The translations under genes were made by a program, and so were the position numbers. A stretch of DNA of 64,000 nucleotides from Prochilodus magdalenae (Eukaryota; Chordata; Actinopteri; Characiformes; Prochilodontidae). The stretch is from contig JAMWET010003539.1 of NCBI GenBank assembly GCA_024036415.1, positions 701,001-765,000 of the forward strand, written 5' to 3'. The notes below the pieces were generated by a model. That model was not told where the DNA came from, searched no databases, and saw only the letters and a program-made list of their open reading frames with translations. Below are positions 22,371-34,340 of the stretch, in pieces; the stretch's first letter is position 1; each line of letters opens with the position of its first letter.

Positions 22371-23065
22371 TCACTGCATTATCTCTGAGAATATGCTAAT
22401 AGTATGCTAGCGCTAAGCTAAAAGCTGGTGCACCAGTTAAAACACAGGCTACTGCTACTGTTGTCCATTCCTAACTACTGAATCTGGGTTAGCCTTGTAG
22501 CCAGGAAGTGGCATATATCTAGAACGTATAGAAGGATGTATCTAGAATGTGTAAAAGTGGTCCAGAAACGAATGTATCTAGAATGTAACTACATATTTAA
22601 AAGTGTGTGAAGCTATGCTACTGTTGTACTAACAATGAAACTGGGTTTAGCCTTCATATCTCTGAGGATGTATGTGTAAAAGTAAACGCATGATAGCGCT
22701 AAGCTAAAAGCTGGTGCACCAGGTGAAACACAGGCTACTGCTACTGTTGTCCATTCCTAACTACTATATCTGGGTTAGCCTTGTAGCCAGGAAGTGGCAT
22801 ATATCTAGAACATCCAGAAGGATGTATCTAGAATGTGTAAAAGTGGTGAAGCATGCCTACAACGAAGCTTCTTATCTCTGAGAATATGCTAATAGTATGT
22901 TAGCGCTAAGCTAAAAGCTGGTGCACCAGGTAAAACACAGGCTACTGCTACTGCTGTCCATTCCTAACAACTGAATCCGGGTTAGCCTTGTAGCCAAGAA
23001 GTGGCATATATCTAGAACATCCAGAAGGATGTATCTAGAATGTGTAAAAGTGGTAAAGCACTGAG
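22371..23065. repeat. About 200-bp tandem repeat, three units
   Basis: Three units start near 22383, 22690 and 22877. Each has GCGCTAAGCTAAAAGCTGGT, CACAGGCTACTGCTACTG, TCCATTCCTAAC, GGGTTAGCCTTGTAGCC and GGATGTATCTAGAATGTGTA in order. Copies differ by point changes and indels. Diverged relatives lie at 20560-21080. No frame is preserved. Confidence 0.85.
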
Positions 23066-23880
23066 AGATTCTTCACCAGAGCCAAATGGCAGGGCTGCCC
23101 AAGGTGTGGCCCAGGGCCAACCCTCAGGGGTGGATGATTTGGCCCCCCAGAACTTTGCCATATAACACATTGAGAGACACATTGAGGCATGTTCAATCTA
23201 CAGCTTGCGGGCTGAGCAAAACAATGCTAAATTGGCCCTCCCCAAAATCCCCCTCATTTGGTGGGTGTGAGAGGTGTTACCCAATCAGTAGCAGTTTTCT
23301 ATATGAACCCCGCCTTAATAAACGGCACCGCACACAACGGATTCTACTAACGCCCCCTGAAGATGCTAGAAGACAAGTTCATCATGGATAATTCTACTGT
23401 GGCCCTGCAACGGACTGGTGGCCTGTCCTGGGTGATTCCCACCTTCTGCCTTCAAGGAGTTCTGGTATAGGCTCCAGCACCCTCCACTACCCAGACAGAC
23501 AGGCTGCTGTACTCCCAACGTTTACTGTTTGGCCTCCAGCCCAGCATGGCATTTCGGTGCCAGGTTTGGCACCACACTGAGGAACAGTGCAAGCATCGAA
23601 TTTAGAGAATTGGGTTTGCACATAGAGAAATCAGACCACCAGCAATTAACCCAGCCATCCAGTGAGACACCTACACACAAGGGCCACCAAGCAATGGCCA
23701 GCCGTATCCATGGTGCCCCGGTAATAGTTGGTGGTTAGATGCCTTACTCAAGGTCACTTCAATCAAGGCCTGGGTACCTAGGTGGTGACCTTCCAGTCTA
23801 AAGCCTTGTTCTCTAACCTCCAGCTCATGACCGTGGGCCGCTGTGATGTCACCACCAATAGCACATTGAAATATGTCACA
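23066..23880. repeat. Old interspersed repeat fragments
   Basis: Three phrases resemble repeats very common in fish: 23080-23130 (GGCAGGGCTGCCCAAGGTGT), 23395-23490 (CCTGCAACGGACTGGTGGCC, GGTATAGGCTCCAGCACCCT), and 23720-23830 (TTAGATGCCTTACTCAAGGT, GGTGACCTTCCAGTC, CTCTAACCTCCAG). I recall the last two as tails or bodies of non-autonomous elements, but do not assign classes. Confidence 0.5.
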
Positions 23881-24744
23881 TGGATGAGCCAAGTAGCATC
23901 ATCCGCTAACCCCCAACAGCTTTAGCGGAACCTACATGTTGGTAGGTAGACTGTTTGGGTGAAGCACCAGCCTCAGTGTCTCGAACGTGTCCACTGGGGA
24001 CAATGTTTACACTGTTCTGGGCGACTCCTGAGAAATGCACTGAGATCCAGCACCACAACAAACGCTAACCGAGTTTGTGATCCCACTTACATAGCGAGTC
24101 GGGTTGCTGGTAAACAGCAGCAGCTTTGAAACCCAGACTGCAGTCTGAGCTGCCTGTTAATGAGCCTTCTGCACTGCATTGCTTAATGTTTTCTAGATGG
24201 TTCTCTTTTTTCCCCGCCCCATGGCTAAAGGAACCAATCGGAACCTTAACAGCTCAGGTAATCGTCCGGGAAAGTCATAACAGTGGTTGGCCCGGAACAG
24301 CGGCCGCCGCGGAAAATAAACCAAGACAAAGGTGTATCGGCAAACGACTGAGGGCTCTTTGGGAAAAAAAGGGAAAAGCAAATTTGCCCGCAATTAAATT
24401 TTAATAAGGGAACACTTTCCTCCTTTCCCCATATCAGTTAGAGAGGAGAGATGGATGGAGTGGGCTAAAGAGGAGAAGAAAAGGAGGGATGGCAATGATG
24501 GATAGAAGCTCTAAGTCCGGCTGAATGCGCATCAACAGTTTCTCATTAAAACGTAATCGCTCAATTGATCCTCGGCGAACTCAGCACTACTTAAACAGTT
24601 ACAAGCACAACAGCGTGACCTCTGAGGACACAATGGAAGACGAGCAGTCCAATCCCACCAATCACGGACAAGATAAGACCTGCAGGCCCATATTCATCTT
24701 TGGTTACATGTGGATACGGTGTTAATAGGCTTGTGGGTTTCACA
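23881..24744. other. Spacer, no gene recognised
   Basis: Single-copy-like. It includes AATTTGCCCGCAATTAAATT near 24380-24400 and a purine-rich stretch at 24430-24500. Nothing codes recognisably. Confidence 0.4.
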
Positions 24745-25110
24745 CTGTGAGACATTTAAGTGATTCATGCCTCACACTTAGCCGCACATGTAACGTAAGA
24801 AAGGACGGGCCTTATCGCTGTACCTGACTGACCCCACAGCCACAATTACCATTGGCAGACGGCTGCACCACGCAGGACTACATGCATACTGACCGTTACC
24901 ACGACTGTCCTTAACACCACGTCACCGTCACCAAAGACTGCAGTGGTGTCGTACCAGACTGTCATGGAGTGACTCAGAATGGCAGCGGGTCATCTTCAGT
25001 GACAAGTCCCACTTTAGTCTTGGTGGAGACGCCCAACGAATCCGTGTGTGGAGGCACCGTGGTCAGCACCAAGATGAACGCTTTGCCAGCAAACGCCCAG
25101 AAGGCATCGC
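24745..25110 (+). mobile_element. Tc1-like element, copy B (5' and central part)
   Basis: Matches copies C, D, E and F from the CACATGTAACGTAAGAAAGG end through the transposase words around the first catalytic aspartate: AGCGGGTCATCTTCAGTGAC (V-I-F-S-D), then a GGAGACGCCCAACGAATCCG / GGAGGCACCGTGGTCAGCAC block (RI-VWRHRGQ). Similarity ends at about 25105, before the deletion junction. The 3' end is missing. Stops interrupt the frame. Confidence 0.8.
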
Positions 25111-25204
25111 AGATTTTCCATTGAGATGCATTGGAGTATCCCTTGTATCCTTTGCCATCTTCTGTCAACCATATTAATGTAAAATGATGGGATCATGGCC
25201 AAAC

Positions 25205-28200
25205 GACAGCGGTACGGAAAGAAAGACGGTACGTGGTACGGATAAAAAAACGGTATGCGGTACGGAAAAAAGACGGAACAGGGTACAGAAAAAAAGACGG
25301 TATGCGGTACAGAAAAAAAGACGGTATGCGGTACAGAAAAAAAGACGGTATGCTGTGTGGATTAAAAAGACGGTACGCAATAAGGATAAAAAGATGGGAA
25401 AGGGTACAGAAAAAAAGACGGTGCGCTGTACAGAGAAAAAAAGATGTACGGGGTATGGATTAAAAAGACGGTACGCAATACGGATAAAAAGACGGTACAC
25501 GGTACAGAAAGAAAGACAGTACGGATAAAAAGACGGTGCGTGGTACGGATTAAAAAACGGTGCGTGGTACGGATAAAAAAACGGTACGCGATACGGATAA
25601 AAAGACGGTACGCGGTACGGATAAAAAGACGGTGCGTGGTACGGATAAAAAGACGGTACGCGGTACGGATAAAAAGATGGTGCGTGGTAACTGGATAAAA
25701 AAAACGATACGCGATATGGATAAAAAAGATGGTATGCGGACGGATAAAAAGACGTAACGTAGTACGGATAAAAAGACGGTACGCGGTACGGATAAAAAAA
25801 ACGGTACACGGACGGATAAAAAGACGGTACACAACGGTACAGAAAGAAAGACCGTACGGATAAAAAGATGGTACGCGGTACGGATAAAAAGACGGTACAC
25901 GGTACGGATAAAAAGACGGTAAGCGGTACGGATAAAAAGACGGTAAGCGGTACGGATAAAAAGACGGTAAGCGGTACGGATAAAACGACGGTAAGCGGTA
26001 CGGATAAAAAGACGGTACGCGGTACGGATAAAAAGATGGTGCGTGGTACGGATAAAAAAACGGTACGCGATATGGATAAAAAGATGGTATGCGGTACGGA
26101 TAAAAAGACGTTACGTAGTACGGATAAAAAGACGGTACGCGGTACGGATAAAAAAACGGTACACGGTACGGATAAAAAGACGGTACACGGTACAGAAAGA
26201 AAGACAGTACGGATATAAAGATGGTACGCGGTACGGATAAAAAGACGGTACGCGGTACGGATAAAAAGACGGTACGCGGTACGGATAAAAAGACGGTACG
26301 CGGTACGGATAAAAAGACGGTACGCGGTACGGATAAAAAGACGGTACGCGGTACGGATAAAAAGACGGTACGCGGTACGGATAAAAAGACGGTACGCGGT
26401 ACGGAGAAAAAGACGGTACACGGTACGGATATAAAGACGGTACGTGGTACGGATAAAAAAACGGTATGCGGTACGGAAAAAAGACGGAACAGGGTACAGA
26501 AAAAAAGACGGTATGCGGTACAGAAAAAAAGACGGTATGCGGTACAGAAAAAAAGACGGTATGCTGTGTGGATTAAAAAGACGGTACGCAATAAGGATAA
26601 AAAGATGGGAAAGGGTACAGAAAAAAAGACGGTGCGCTGTACAGAGAAAAAAAGATGTACGGGGTATGGATTAAAAAGACGGTATGCAATACGGATAAAA
26701 AGACGGTACACGGTACAGAAAGAAAGACAGTACGGATAAAAAGACGGTGCGTGGTACGGATTAAAAAACGGTGCGTGGTACGGATAAAAAAACGGTACGC
26801 GATACGGATAAAAAGACGGTACGCGGTACGGATAAAAAGACGGTGCGTGGTACGGATAAAAAGACGGTACGCGGTACGGATAAAAAGATGGTGCGTGGTA
26901 CGGATAAAAAAACGATACGCGATATGGATAAAAAGATGGTATGCGGTACGGATAAAAAGACGTTACGTAGTACGGATAAAAAGACGGTACGCGGTACGGA
27001 TAAAAAAACGGTACACGGTACGGATAAAAAGACGGTACACGGTACAGAAAGAAAGACAGTACGGATATAAAGATGGTACGCGGTACGGATAAAAAGACGG
27101 TACACGGTACGGATAAAAAGACGGTACACGGTACAGAAAGAAAGACAGTACGGATATAAAGATGGTACGCGGTACGGATAAAAAGACGGTACGCGGTACG
27201 GATAAAAAGACGGTACGCGGTACGGATAAAAAGACGGTACGCGGTACGGATAAAAAGACGGTACGCGGTACGGATAAAAAGACGGTAAGCGGTACGGATA
27301 AAAAGACGGTAAGCGGTACGGATAAAAAGACGGTAAGCGGTACGGATAAAAAGACGGTACGCGGTACGGATAAAAAGACGGTAAGCGGTACGGATAAAAA
27401 GACGGTACGCGGTACGGATAAAAAGACGGTACGCGGTACGGATAAAAAGACGGTACGCGGTACGGATAAAAAGACGGTACACGGTACGGATAAAAAGACG
27501 GTACGCGGTACGGATAAAAAGACGGTACGCGGTACAGATATAAAGAAGGTACGCGGTACGGATAAAAAAACGGTACACAATATGGATAAAAAGACGGTAC
27601 ACGATACGGATGAAAAGACGGTACGCGGTACGAATAAAAAGACGGTAGGCGGTACGGATAAAAAGACGGTACACGGTACGGATAAAAAGACGGTACGCGG
27701 TATGGATAAAAAGACGGTAAGCGGTAAGGATAAAAAGACGGTACGGATAAAAAGACGGTACGGATAAAAAGACGGTACGCGGTATGGATAAAAAAGGACG
27801 GTACACAATACGGTACGGCGGTACGGATAAAAAGAAGGTAACGGTACGGATAAAAAGACGGCGGTACGGATGATAAAAAAGTACGTGATACGGATAAAAA
27901 GACGGTACGCGATACGGATAAAAAGACGGTACGCGCTATGGATAAAAAGGCGGTACGGATAAAAAGACGGTATGCGGTACGGATAAAAAGACGGTGCGCA
28001 GTACGGATAAAAAGACGGTGCGCGGTACGGATAAAAAGACGGTGCGCGGTACGGATAAAAAGACGGTACGCGGTACGGATAAAAAGACGGTACGCGGTAC
28101 GGATAAAAAGACGGTACGCGGTACGGATAAAAAGACGGTACGCGGTACGGATAAAAAGACGGTACGCGGTACGGATAAAAAGACGGTACGCGCTACGGAT

Positions 28201-28295
28201 AAAAAGGCGGTACGGATAAAAAGATGGTACGTGATACGGATAAAAAGACGGTACGCGGTACGGATAAAAAGACGGTACGCGGTACGGATAAAAAG
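25205..28295. repeat. 24-bp satellite array
   Basis: About 3.1 kb of a 24-bp unit, GGTACGCGGTACGGATAAAA followed by AGAC, with sub-variants (GTACACGG, GTGCGTGG, GTAAGCGG, and AAAAAAGACGGTATGCGGTACAG-type units). The unit is 8 codons and lacks stops in most frames. Long frames therefore appear on both strands (plus: TDKKTVRG repeated; minus: RTAYRLFI, PYRVPSFY and VPRTVFLS repeated, up to about 814 residues). None is a gene. The unit has an internal GGTACG-CGGTACGG near-repeat, so it probably grew from a shorter motif. Confidence 0.97.
25235..27160. repeat. 1,211-bp higher-order repeat inside the 24-bp array
   Basis: A distinctive run of aberrant units (CGGTATGCGGTACGGAAAAA, GACGGAACAGGGTACAG, GGTATGCTGTGTGGATT, AAGATGGGAAAGGGTACAG) occurs at 25251-25530 and again at 26462-26760 with an offset of 1,211 bp. 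Downstream units match in order, with indels, to about 26215 and 27062. A further short copy of the closing segment (CACGGTACAGAAAGAAAGAC, AGTACGGATATAAAGATGG) follows at 27125-27165. Confidence 0.9.
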
Positions 28296-29640
28296 CCAGA
28301 TTACACTCTTGCCATCTACACTGCAAACCTTGGACCGGTACGACCGTCTATGACGGGTGTGTCGGTAAGTTAATTTATTCATGGGCTCATTTAAACGGCT
28401 CTTAAATGGTCGCCCAGACTTTTGGTCTTGGGGTATTACGCCGGGAGGCCAGTAATGTTTTGCGGAGAGAAATTTAATCAGCAACCGAACTGCGCCATGG
28501 CCATGTAATCATGGCAACAGCACATCCCTGCTGCCTGGTCACTTAACTGCTCATCTGTTCTTCGCGAGTGGCCAAGGGGGTACGGCTCCTCGCGTTCTGG
28601 CCCGTCTCCCAGCTAAAGTGAATGTCCTTGTGCCACTCTAGCATACCAAGTGGAGCGAGTCCCCTCTCACTTCATGCCCACATAGCAGTTTCTGTGCTGC
28701 GATGCATCCTCGTGTTACATGCAGTGCCGTATAGGCTGGAAACAGAATTCTCCTGCTGCCTCAATGGCTTGCTGTGCTGCCTTAGCATCTCAGGATGCTG
28801 CTGGCGTGGGCCCCGTGTCTGCCCTTGTCCCGTTCGTCCATTACCGTTATTACTTCCTTGCCCAGAAGAATAGGAGCGCTGCCGCGGCGCACAAAGCGAA
28901 AATGTCACGAAGGACGAGGCCGTGGGAGAGTTCCTCTTTGGCCCGAGCATGCCGAGTGTGACGGCCAGCGGTGCAGGGAGCTTGTGCGCTCATGAATAAT
29001 GCATGGCAGGCCAGCCAGGGCTGCCAGGGCTGACGCTGCCCATTTGCCTTTTGCACGCTTGGTCTGAGCCATGGATAAGGCTACGGCAAGGGAGACATCG
29101 GCACAGCATGAGGCCAGAGATGAGGCTAGGTAGTCTGGGTTCTAATTGATGGTGTTTGATCAGTGCGCCCCGAGACCTTTGGAAAAACCAAAAGGGGCGT
29201 ACCTCAATTAACACAGCCCCCATGTTAAGGGGGTTCGATGTGTTTCACAATGCCACATGTTGAGTCATTTAGTCTGAAGTCCTGGAGAAACTTCGTTACT
29301 CAACCAGAGATGGTGTTGTCCACACCACAAGCATAGCCGTTCCATTTCATAGCCAAAAAATTGGGACTACTTTGCCTTACGGCTTTGCCAATTCATTTTC
29401 AGCCAGTAGCTTATCACAGAATTCCTCAAAAACAACGTCTCAGGCATCAAGCAGTATATTCCCATGACCACCGCTGTGATTCTAACTCCATACGTTCCTA
29501 AAGAACAGGGCATTGCGCATCAAACCACCCTCAAGGACTGTTTATATGCTAACAGCTTAATTCCGCTAACATATGCTAATGCTGTAAACGCTGCAGACAG
29601 TCGCCGAAGGCCCCCCAAGCCACCAGGGGGCCCTGTGAGT
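28296..29640. other. Single-copy-like spacer
   Basis: Immediately after the satellite, 28350-28560 (GTTAATTTATTCATGGGCTC, GAGAAATTTAATCAGCAACC, GCCATGGCCATGTAATCATG) looks non-repetitive and TAAT-bearing, so it may be conserved non-coding DNA. 28600-29640 is mixed. Overlapping frames near 28620-29060 on both strands show no known protein. Confidence 0.35.
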
Positions 29641-30240
29641 ATATCATTTATTAAATACACACTTTATTTTGAATGGGGGAAAATGTGGAACCAGGCAAAC
29701 ATTGGCTAGCATAGCTAGCATGAAGGATATCAACAGCTAGGCTAACTTCTCTGCTAGGAAAAGCAGCATTGACTAGCACGGGCTGGGCACCAGGATAACC
29801 AGCGTACGTTGTGTTTTGAAGCTGGTATGATGGTCGTACAGTGTGCCCAAAGTGGGTGGTCAACGAAACCAGCACCAGGCTAGTCCTGGACCAACATAAA
29901 CTAATACAGAGCAACCAGTATTGAACACATGTTGACCTGTGCTGTGGTGCTTCTATTCCCAACACAGGTTGCTAGCTAGCAAGTTCACACCGACTAATAC
30001 GCTGTTGGTCAAACATAGTCTGGAGGACACGCCTCCTAGTTTGGTGAAACTGAACAGTGTTTGTTTCCTGTCAGATTAATCAGGCATTGATGGTCACTCA
30101 ACATTTTGACAGCCTAGCATATTAGCATTGCTTTTCTTATTGGCTCAGCACAATACCAGAGCATATTAGCAAAACAAGAGAGCATGTTAGCATATTAGCA
30201 TACTGAGAACAACTAGCAGATTGACCACTTGACGAAATAC
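29641..30240. repeat. GCTAGC/TTAGCAT-rich low-order repeat
   Basis: Words such as GGCTAGCATAGCTAGCATGA, GCTAGCTAGCAAG, GCATATTAGCATTGC and GCATGTTAGCATATTAGCAT are dense. The region 29775-29930 also has ACCAG/CTGGT words (ACCAGGATAACCAGCG, AACCAGCACCAGGC) typical of another fish repeat. No frames of interest. Confidence 0.55.
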
Positions 30241-31688
30241 TCACACCTAAGCATGAAACAGTAGAGTTTCTCAGGAAAGGAGTTATGGTTTAAGACTCTG
30301 GAGCAGGAGCACATATGTTACAAACACTCTCCCTGTTGTCCCCCGGAAGTACAACCCTACTTCCCTTTATGAGGACCAATTACTGCTGGTGTCCCCAGAG
30401 GCCACCAACGGTATTACACAGAAAAAAAAAAAACACTGGTATAAAACCAGGTCTGTTACTAGGTATGTCCACGATGGTAAGAAATGATTACGAACTTTTG
30501 ACCGAAGCTTATTATTTATTCCAGGCCAGTTTAAACCATTTTGGCCCATTCGTCACAAAATTATGACCCAATGTAAAGGGTTTAGCTGGCGTCAAGTTAC
30601 GTCAACATTAATGCACAAGAATTCCCAACCGACCATGTGTTAAGCCTCTACATGACTTTTCCTACTTGAACTGACTAATTCATTTGTATTAAGTAGCCCC
30701 TGAAAGTCCAGGAAGGGGGTCCACATCATGGTCAAACGTCAAGGTCCTCCAAAAACGTGGGTGCGCTAAAGTGGCTAGCAGTGATCGCCAGTGGAAACCA
30801 GTGGATAATCTAGCAAGCGTGAACTCATTTGTTAAACTGTAGCCGTCCCTGACTAGCTTTTATCCATTACTGGCCACATTAGCATTTTATGGGCGAAGTT
30901 CTCTTCTAATTATGCGCATATCAGCTTTCAAACTTTGTCAGCCCCCGACCCGTTACAGATCACGCAACCTCCGTTGCCTCTAAACAGCTCCAATTGCATC
31001 AGCCGTCCCTTCGCAAAAACATTTCATAATCGTGATTAACATGACAACAATCTGGCAGCGCAGGCAACCAATCACCGGGCGTTCTCCCTCAGGTCTTATA
31101 AAACACCAATAACCGCCAACACGGCCTGTTTGATGGAACGAGTGGAGCCCCTCAGACTGGCGAGGCTAGTGGCTCTGTGGGCCTAGCCCGTGCCTCGAGC
31201 GGTATTTTGGGCAGACAAGAACACTAAATCCCGTCCAGTTAGCCATTAGCACACAGCGGCCTGTGTCAGTAGGACTGCGTTTTCCCCATGCGTGTTCACA
31301 GATGCCCTCTAATGTCCCGTACTGTACAGGATTTACTGCCATCAGATCACCCATTATATCCCAAACCACAGCTTTTTAGGAGAAGGTAGAATTAGACATG
31401 GCACGTAGCGCTACTTGGCCGACCCGAGGGGATATCTGAGGGGGAACACAAGCCAATCTGATCCACTCCTGGAACAAGTCTATCCCAAAGTAGCCCCTCA
31501 CTCACACTGTGTGACATGTTGTTAGCTGTGTTGTTGATCCTGTGGACTAGCACAGCGTTCGGATTTAGCACGGTTAGCATCATAGCCTACTTTCGGAGAC
31601 TCAACTTAAAAAGGACAAATCAAACTTGGACAACTTTCCACTTAACCCGGATGTAGTTGGTCAGATGAAGCATGTTTGGTGTCCAAGT
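30241..31688. other. Spacer, no gene recognised
   Basis: Single-copy-like, with a poly-A run at 30421-30432. 30900-31130 has CATTTCATAATCGTGATTAA and TTATAAAACACC and could be regulatory. No exon is supported. Confidence 0.4.
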
Positions 31689-31696
31689 GCTACTTC

Positions 31697-31868
31697 TAGG
31701 GTTGCCACCTATCAGAAATGAAAATAAAGGACGCGGTGGGCGGGCGTGTGACAGACGTGTGTTTCGGACATTTACGGAAATACGGAACAAATTAAACCAA
31801 TACGGACGCAACATTCAGCTGCCAAATAAAGGACGATTCCGTATTTTATGGGACGGGTGGCAACCCTA
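31697..31868. mobile_element. hAT-type miniature inverted-repeat element (MITE), 172 bp
   Basis: The perfect terminal inverted repeats TAGGGTTGCCACC and GGTGGCAACCCTA bound the element. They are flanked by perfect 8-bp direct repeats GCTACTTC at 31689-31696 and 31869-31876. An 8-bp target-site duplication with short inverted repeats beginning TA-G is the signature of hAT transposons. The interior has no coding capacity, so mobilisation would have needed a transposase supplied in trans. The intact ends and duplication suggest a fairly recent insertion. Confidence 0.9.
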
Positions 31869-31876
31869 GCTACTTC

Positions 31877-32239
31877 TGTAGTTTAGCGCTGGAGCTACAA
31901 GGCTAGCGATGCTATAAACACTGGAAGTCAGAGCTTTCCTGTAAATAAATGCCCCCCAAAAATGCCTCTAAACATTCTCTAAACCTCACCCAGGTCTTCT
32001 TGAGGGTTAGGAAGACTTGCTGACATGGTTTAGGCCACAGTGTGACTTAATACCGAGCTATTAAACTAAACAAGCTTTACTTTATAACAGTGGGCAGCTA
32101 TGTTTGAGTCCAGTGGGCTGCCATGTTTGAGAGCTGGTGTTGGGCTGAATCCTGCTGACTTGCCTTTATCAGGGAGGCATATAGAGGTGGGTTATGTAGC
32201 AAAATACAGTATATATCATATGAACACATAGATTACATA
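31877..32239. other. Spacer
   Basis: Single-copy-like sequence between the MITE and the TA-rich stretch. No gene recognised. Confidence 0.4.
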
Positions 32240-32270
32240 CCGCTGTATGTATGTATATATGTATATATAC

Positions 32271-32332
<62 letters not shown>
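32240..32332. repeat. (TA)n-rich microsatellite
   Basis: TA runs with interspersed TACATATACA words adjoin the left end of the inverted repeat at 32333. Tyrosine/isoleucine-rich frames here are artefacts. Confidence 0.9.
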
Positions 32333-32333
<1 letters not shown>

Positions 32334-33414
32334 GCTCAAATGTATATATAAACAGATGTATAGGTCAGACCAACTCATCTGTTTATATATATATTTTAAA
32401 ATGTATATATTTATTATTATTATTATTATAAAAAACACTACCCGAGTATTTAATGATCCAATGGTTTGACAAGTTTAGCTCTGGCTGTTTGCCGCTCCTG
32501 GTATTACCTTCATACCACCCAGATTATTGTCCTAGCTTATTGTTTTAAATTTCCTCCAATACATTTAAAATGGAAAGAGACTTTATATTTTCTGTTTATA
32601 TATCTTGAGCTATATATATATCTTGACATCTATTAAATGTCAGTGCCATGAATACAGCTATGAATACAGTCATTTAATATTTCATTTAACATGTCATCGA
32701 CTGTCCTGCATTGAATCCAATAAAATGGAACTAATTATGCTTTTTATGCACGCCACTGGGAAGCGCTGATTTCCACAGTGTGCTCAGAAATGCATATTGT
32801 AACATACTGTGCCATAATCTATCACAATAAGGGTAAATATTGACCAGTCCGAGCCTGATAGCAAGACGCTAGCAGACAACCGTGGGCAGCAATGCTGGTG
32901 GCCCACTAGGTATTACCTTAATGGTTTCTGGGTGGCCCACCGGTGGTTAAGTAGAGTATTAAAAATATAATTTTTCATCACAGAGTAAAGTTTATTTCTT
33001 TTTCCTTTCATTTCTTTCTTTCTTTTTTCCTCTTTAAATTAGTTTAGCAAATAGGTTTTAGTGTCTGCTACAACATTTTCAACTTTTTATTATCTGACTC
33101 TTTTTTCTCTCATTGCTTTGTGATACTGATCTTGCTTTATTTTCCAAAATAAAAGTCTCTTTCCATTTTAAATGTATTTGAGGAGATTTAAAACACTAAT
33201 CTGGGTGGTATGAAGGTAATACCAGGAGCGGCAAACAGCCAGTGCTGAACTTGTCAAACCATTGGATCATTAAATACTCAGAAAGTGTTATTTCCTGTAT
33301 AATAGTAATAATAATAATAATAATAATAAAGAAATATATACATTTTTAAAAAATATATATAAACAGATGAGTTGGTCTGACCTATACATATGTTTATATA
33401 TACACATTTGAGCT
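32333..33414. mobile_element. Long inverted-repeat (foldback-type) element
   Basis: The left arm, about 32333-32590, is the reverse complement of the right arm, about 33145-33414, with a spacer of about 550 bp. Matching words include AGCTCAAATGTATATATAAA, GTCAGACCAACTCATCTGTT, AATGATCCAATGGTTTGACA, GCCGCTCCTGGTATTACCTT and TTTAAAATGGAAAGAGAC. Differences include a short insertion and a longer (ATT)n run in one arm. The spacer (for example 32620-32960) has no recognised gene. It is either a foldback/MITE element or an inverted duplication. A target duplication could not be fixed in the TA-rich flank. Confidence 0.8.
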
Positions 33415-34340
33415 GCATTTAGTACAGTCCTGTTTGATTTCAGAGCTAACAGTAAATCATACTGTATCCTAAACCACAGCACCACGTCTGCACAACCTTA
33501 GTGAGTCCTGGAGTCAGCTTGAGCAGGTTACAAGAATCTTTTGGGGAGCGTAATGGCCGAAAGGATTTGGGTGACTAGTGACTTCTAGTGACAACATTAG
33601 CCTCGTGAACCTGTGGTAAGTAAAAAGTGAAATTCTCTTTTTGGTTCTAAACGGTTCATTGTAAAGCTAAAGTCTAAATAGATTTCAGGATTTCATTGTA
33701 TATAGTTCATCTAATAACCAGAACATCATCAGGGTTGATTCTACAAGTACAAAAAAATGCAGTTTTCCCACAACAGCAGTAATTTAAAAGTTGATATTAT
33801 CGTTATTATTAGCAATTGTTATCGTTATCCACATTAATTTCCTTCCTCTTCTTCCTCTTGGTCAAGAGATTGTTGTCTACCAACCAAACCCACAGTCTCA
33901 AGATACCGACACAGCTCCAACTCTGGAATATAAGGTTTTCGTAAAAAAGTCCGTAAAATTACGAAATTCTTTTCCCATTCTGAATGAACAAAATGAAAAA
34001 CTGCACACCCACCCACTGTATATCTGCTCGCTGGACAGACAAGCATCTCAGAGCAGACCCGGTGTGCACAAATTCAATGTTGGCCTGACCTCCATTCATC
34101 CGTTTGTCTGTTTTCCTCCATCCCTCATTTCTCCCATAGAGTCCCATTCATATTTGGCCCTACCCAAACCCCATTCTTTCCTTTACCCATCAGCCACGGA
34201 ACTGCCCGTACTCACTCAGGACAGACCCCCAACCTCGAATCCACACCCATACTGACCCGCACTCCTCTATGTGTCGTTTATCCATACCTCGCTCCTCCCA
34301 TAGACTCCCATTCATTTTTCACAGCAGCTCAGCAAGCAGT
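33415..34340. other. Spacer with CTCCCATAGACTCCCATTCA repeats
   Basis: 34125-34160 (TCCCATAGAGTCCCATTCAT) and 34290-34320 (TCCCATAGACTCCCATTCAT) are two copies of a phrase very frequent in fish genomes. A 154-residue plus-strand frame covers 33791-34255, but it includes one of these phrases and shows no domain, so I do not call it a gene. Confidence 0.45.

Noticed and set aside
25174..28326. Very long minus-strand frames (up to about 814 residues) rich in Y, F, R, P
   Set aside because: They are pure translations of the 24-bp satellite. All three minus frames are open at once and the plus frames are also open, which real genes do not do.
31085..31115. TATA-like word TTATAAAAC as a promoter
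   Set aside because: No downstream exon or other promoter evidence; such a word occurs often by chance.
33791..34255. 154-residue plus-strand frame as a gene
   Set aside because: It spans a common fish repeat phrase and has no recognisable domain or splice structure.
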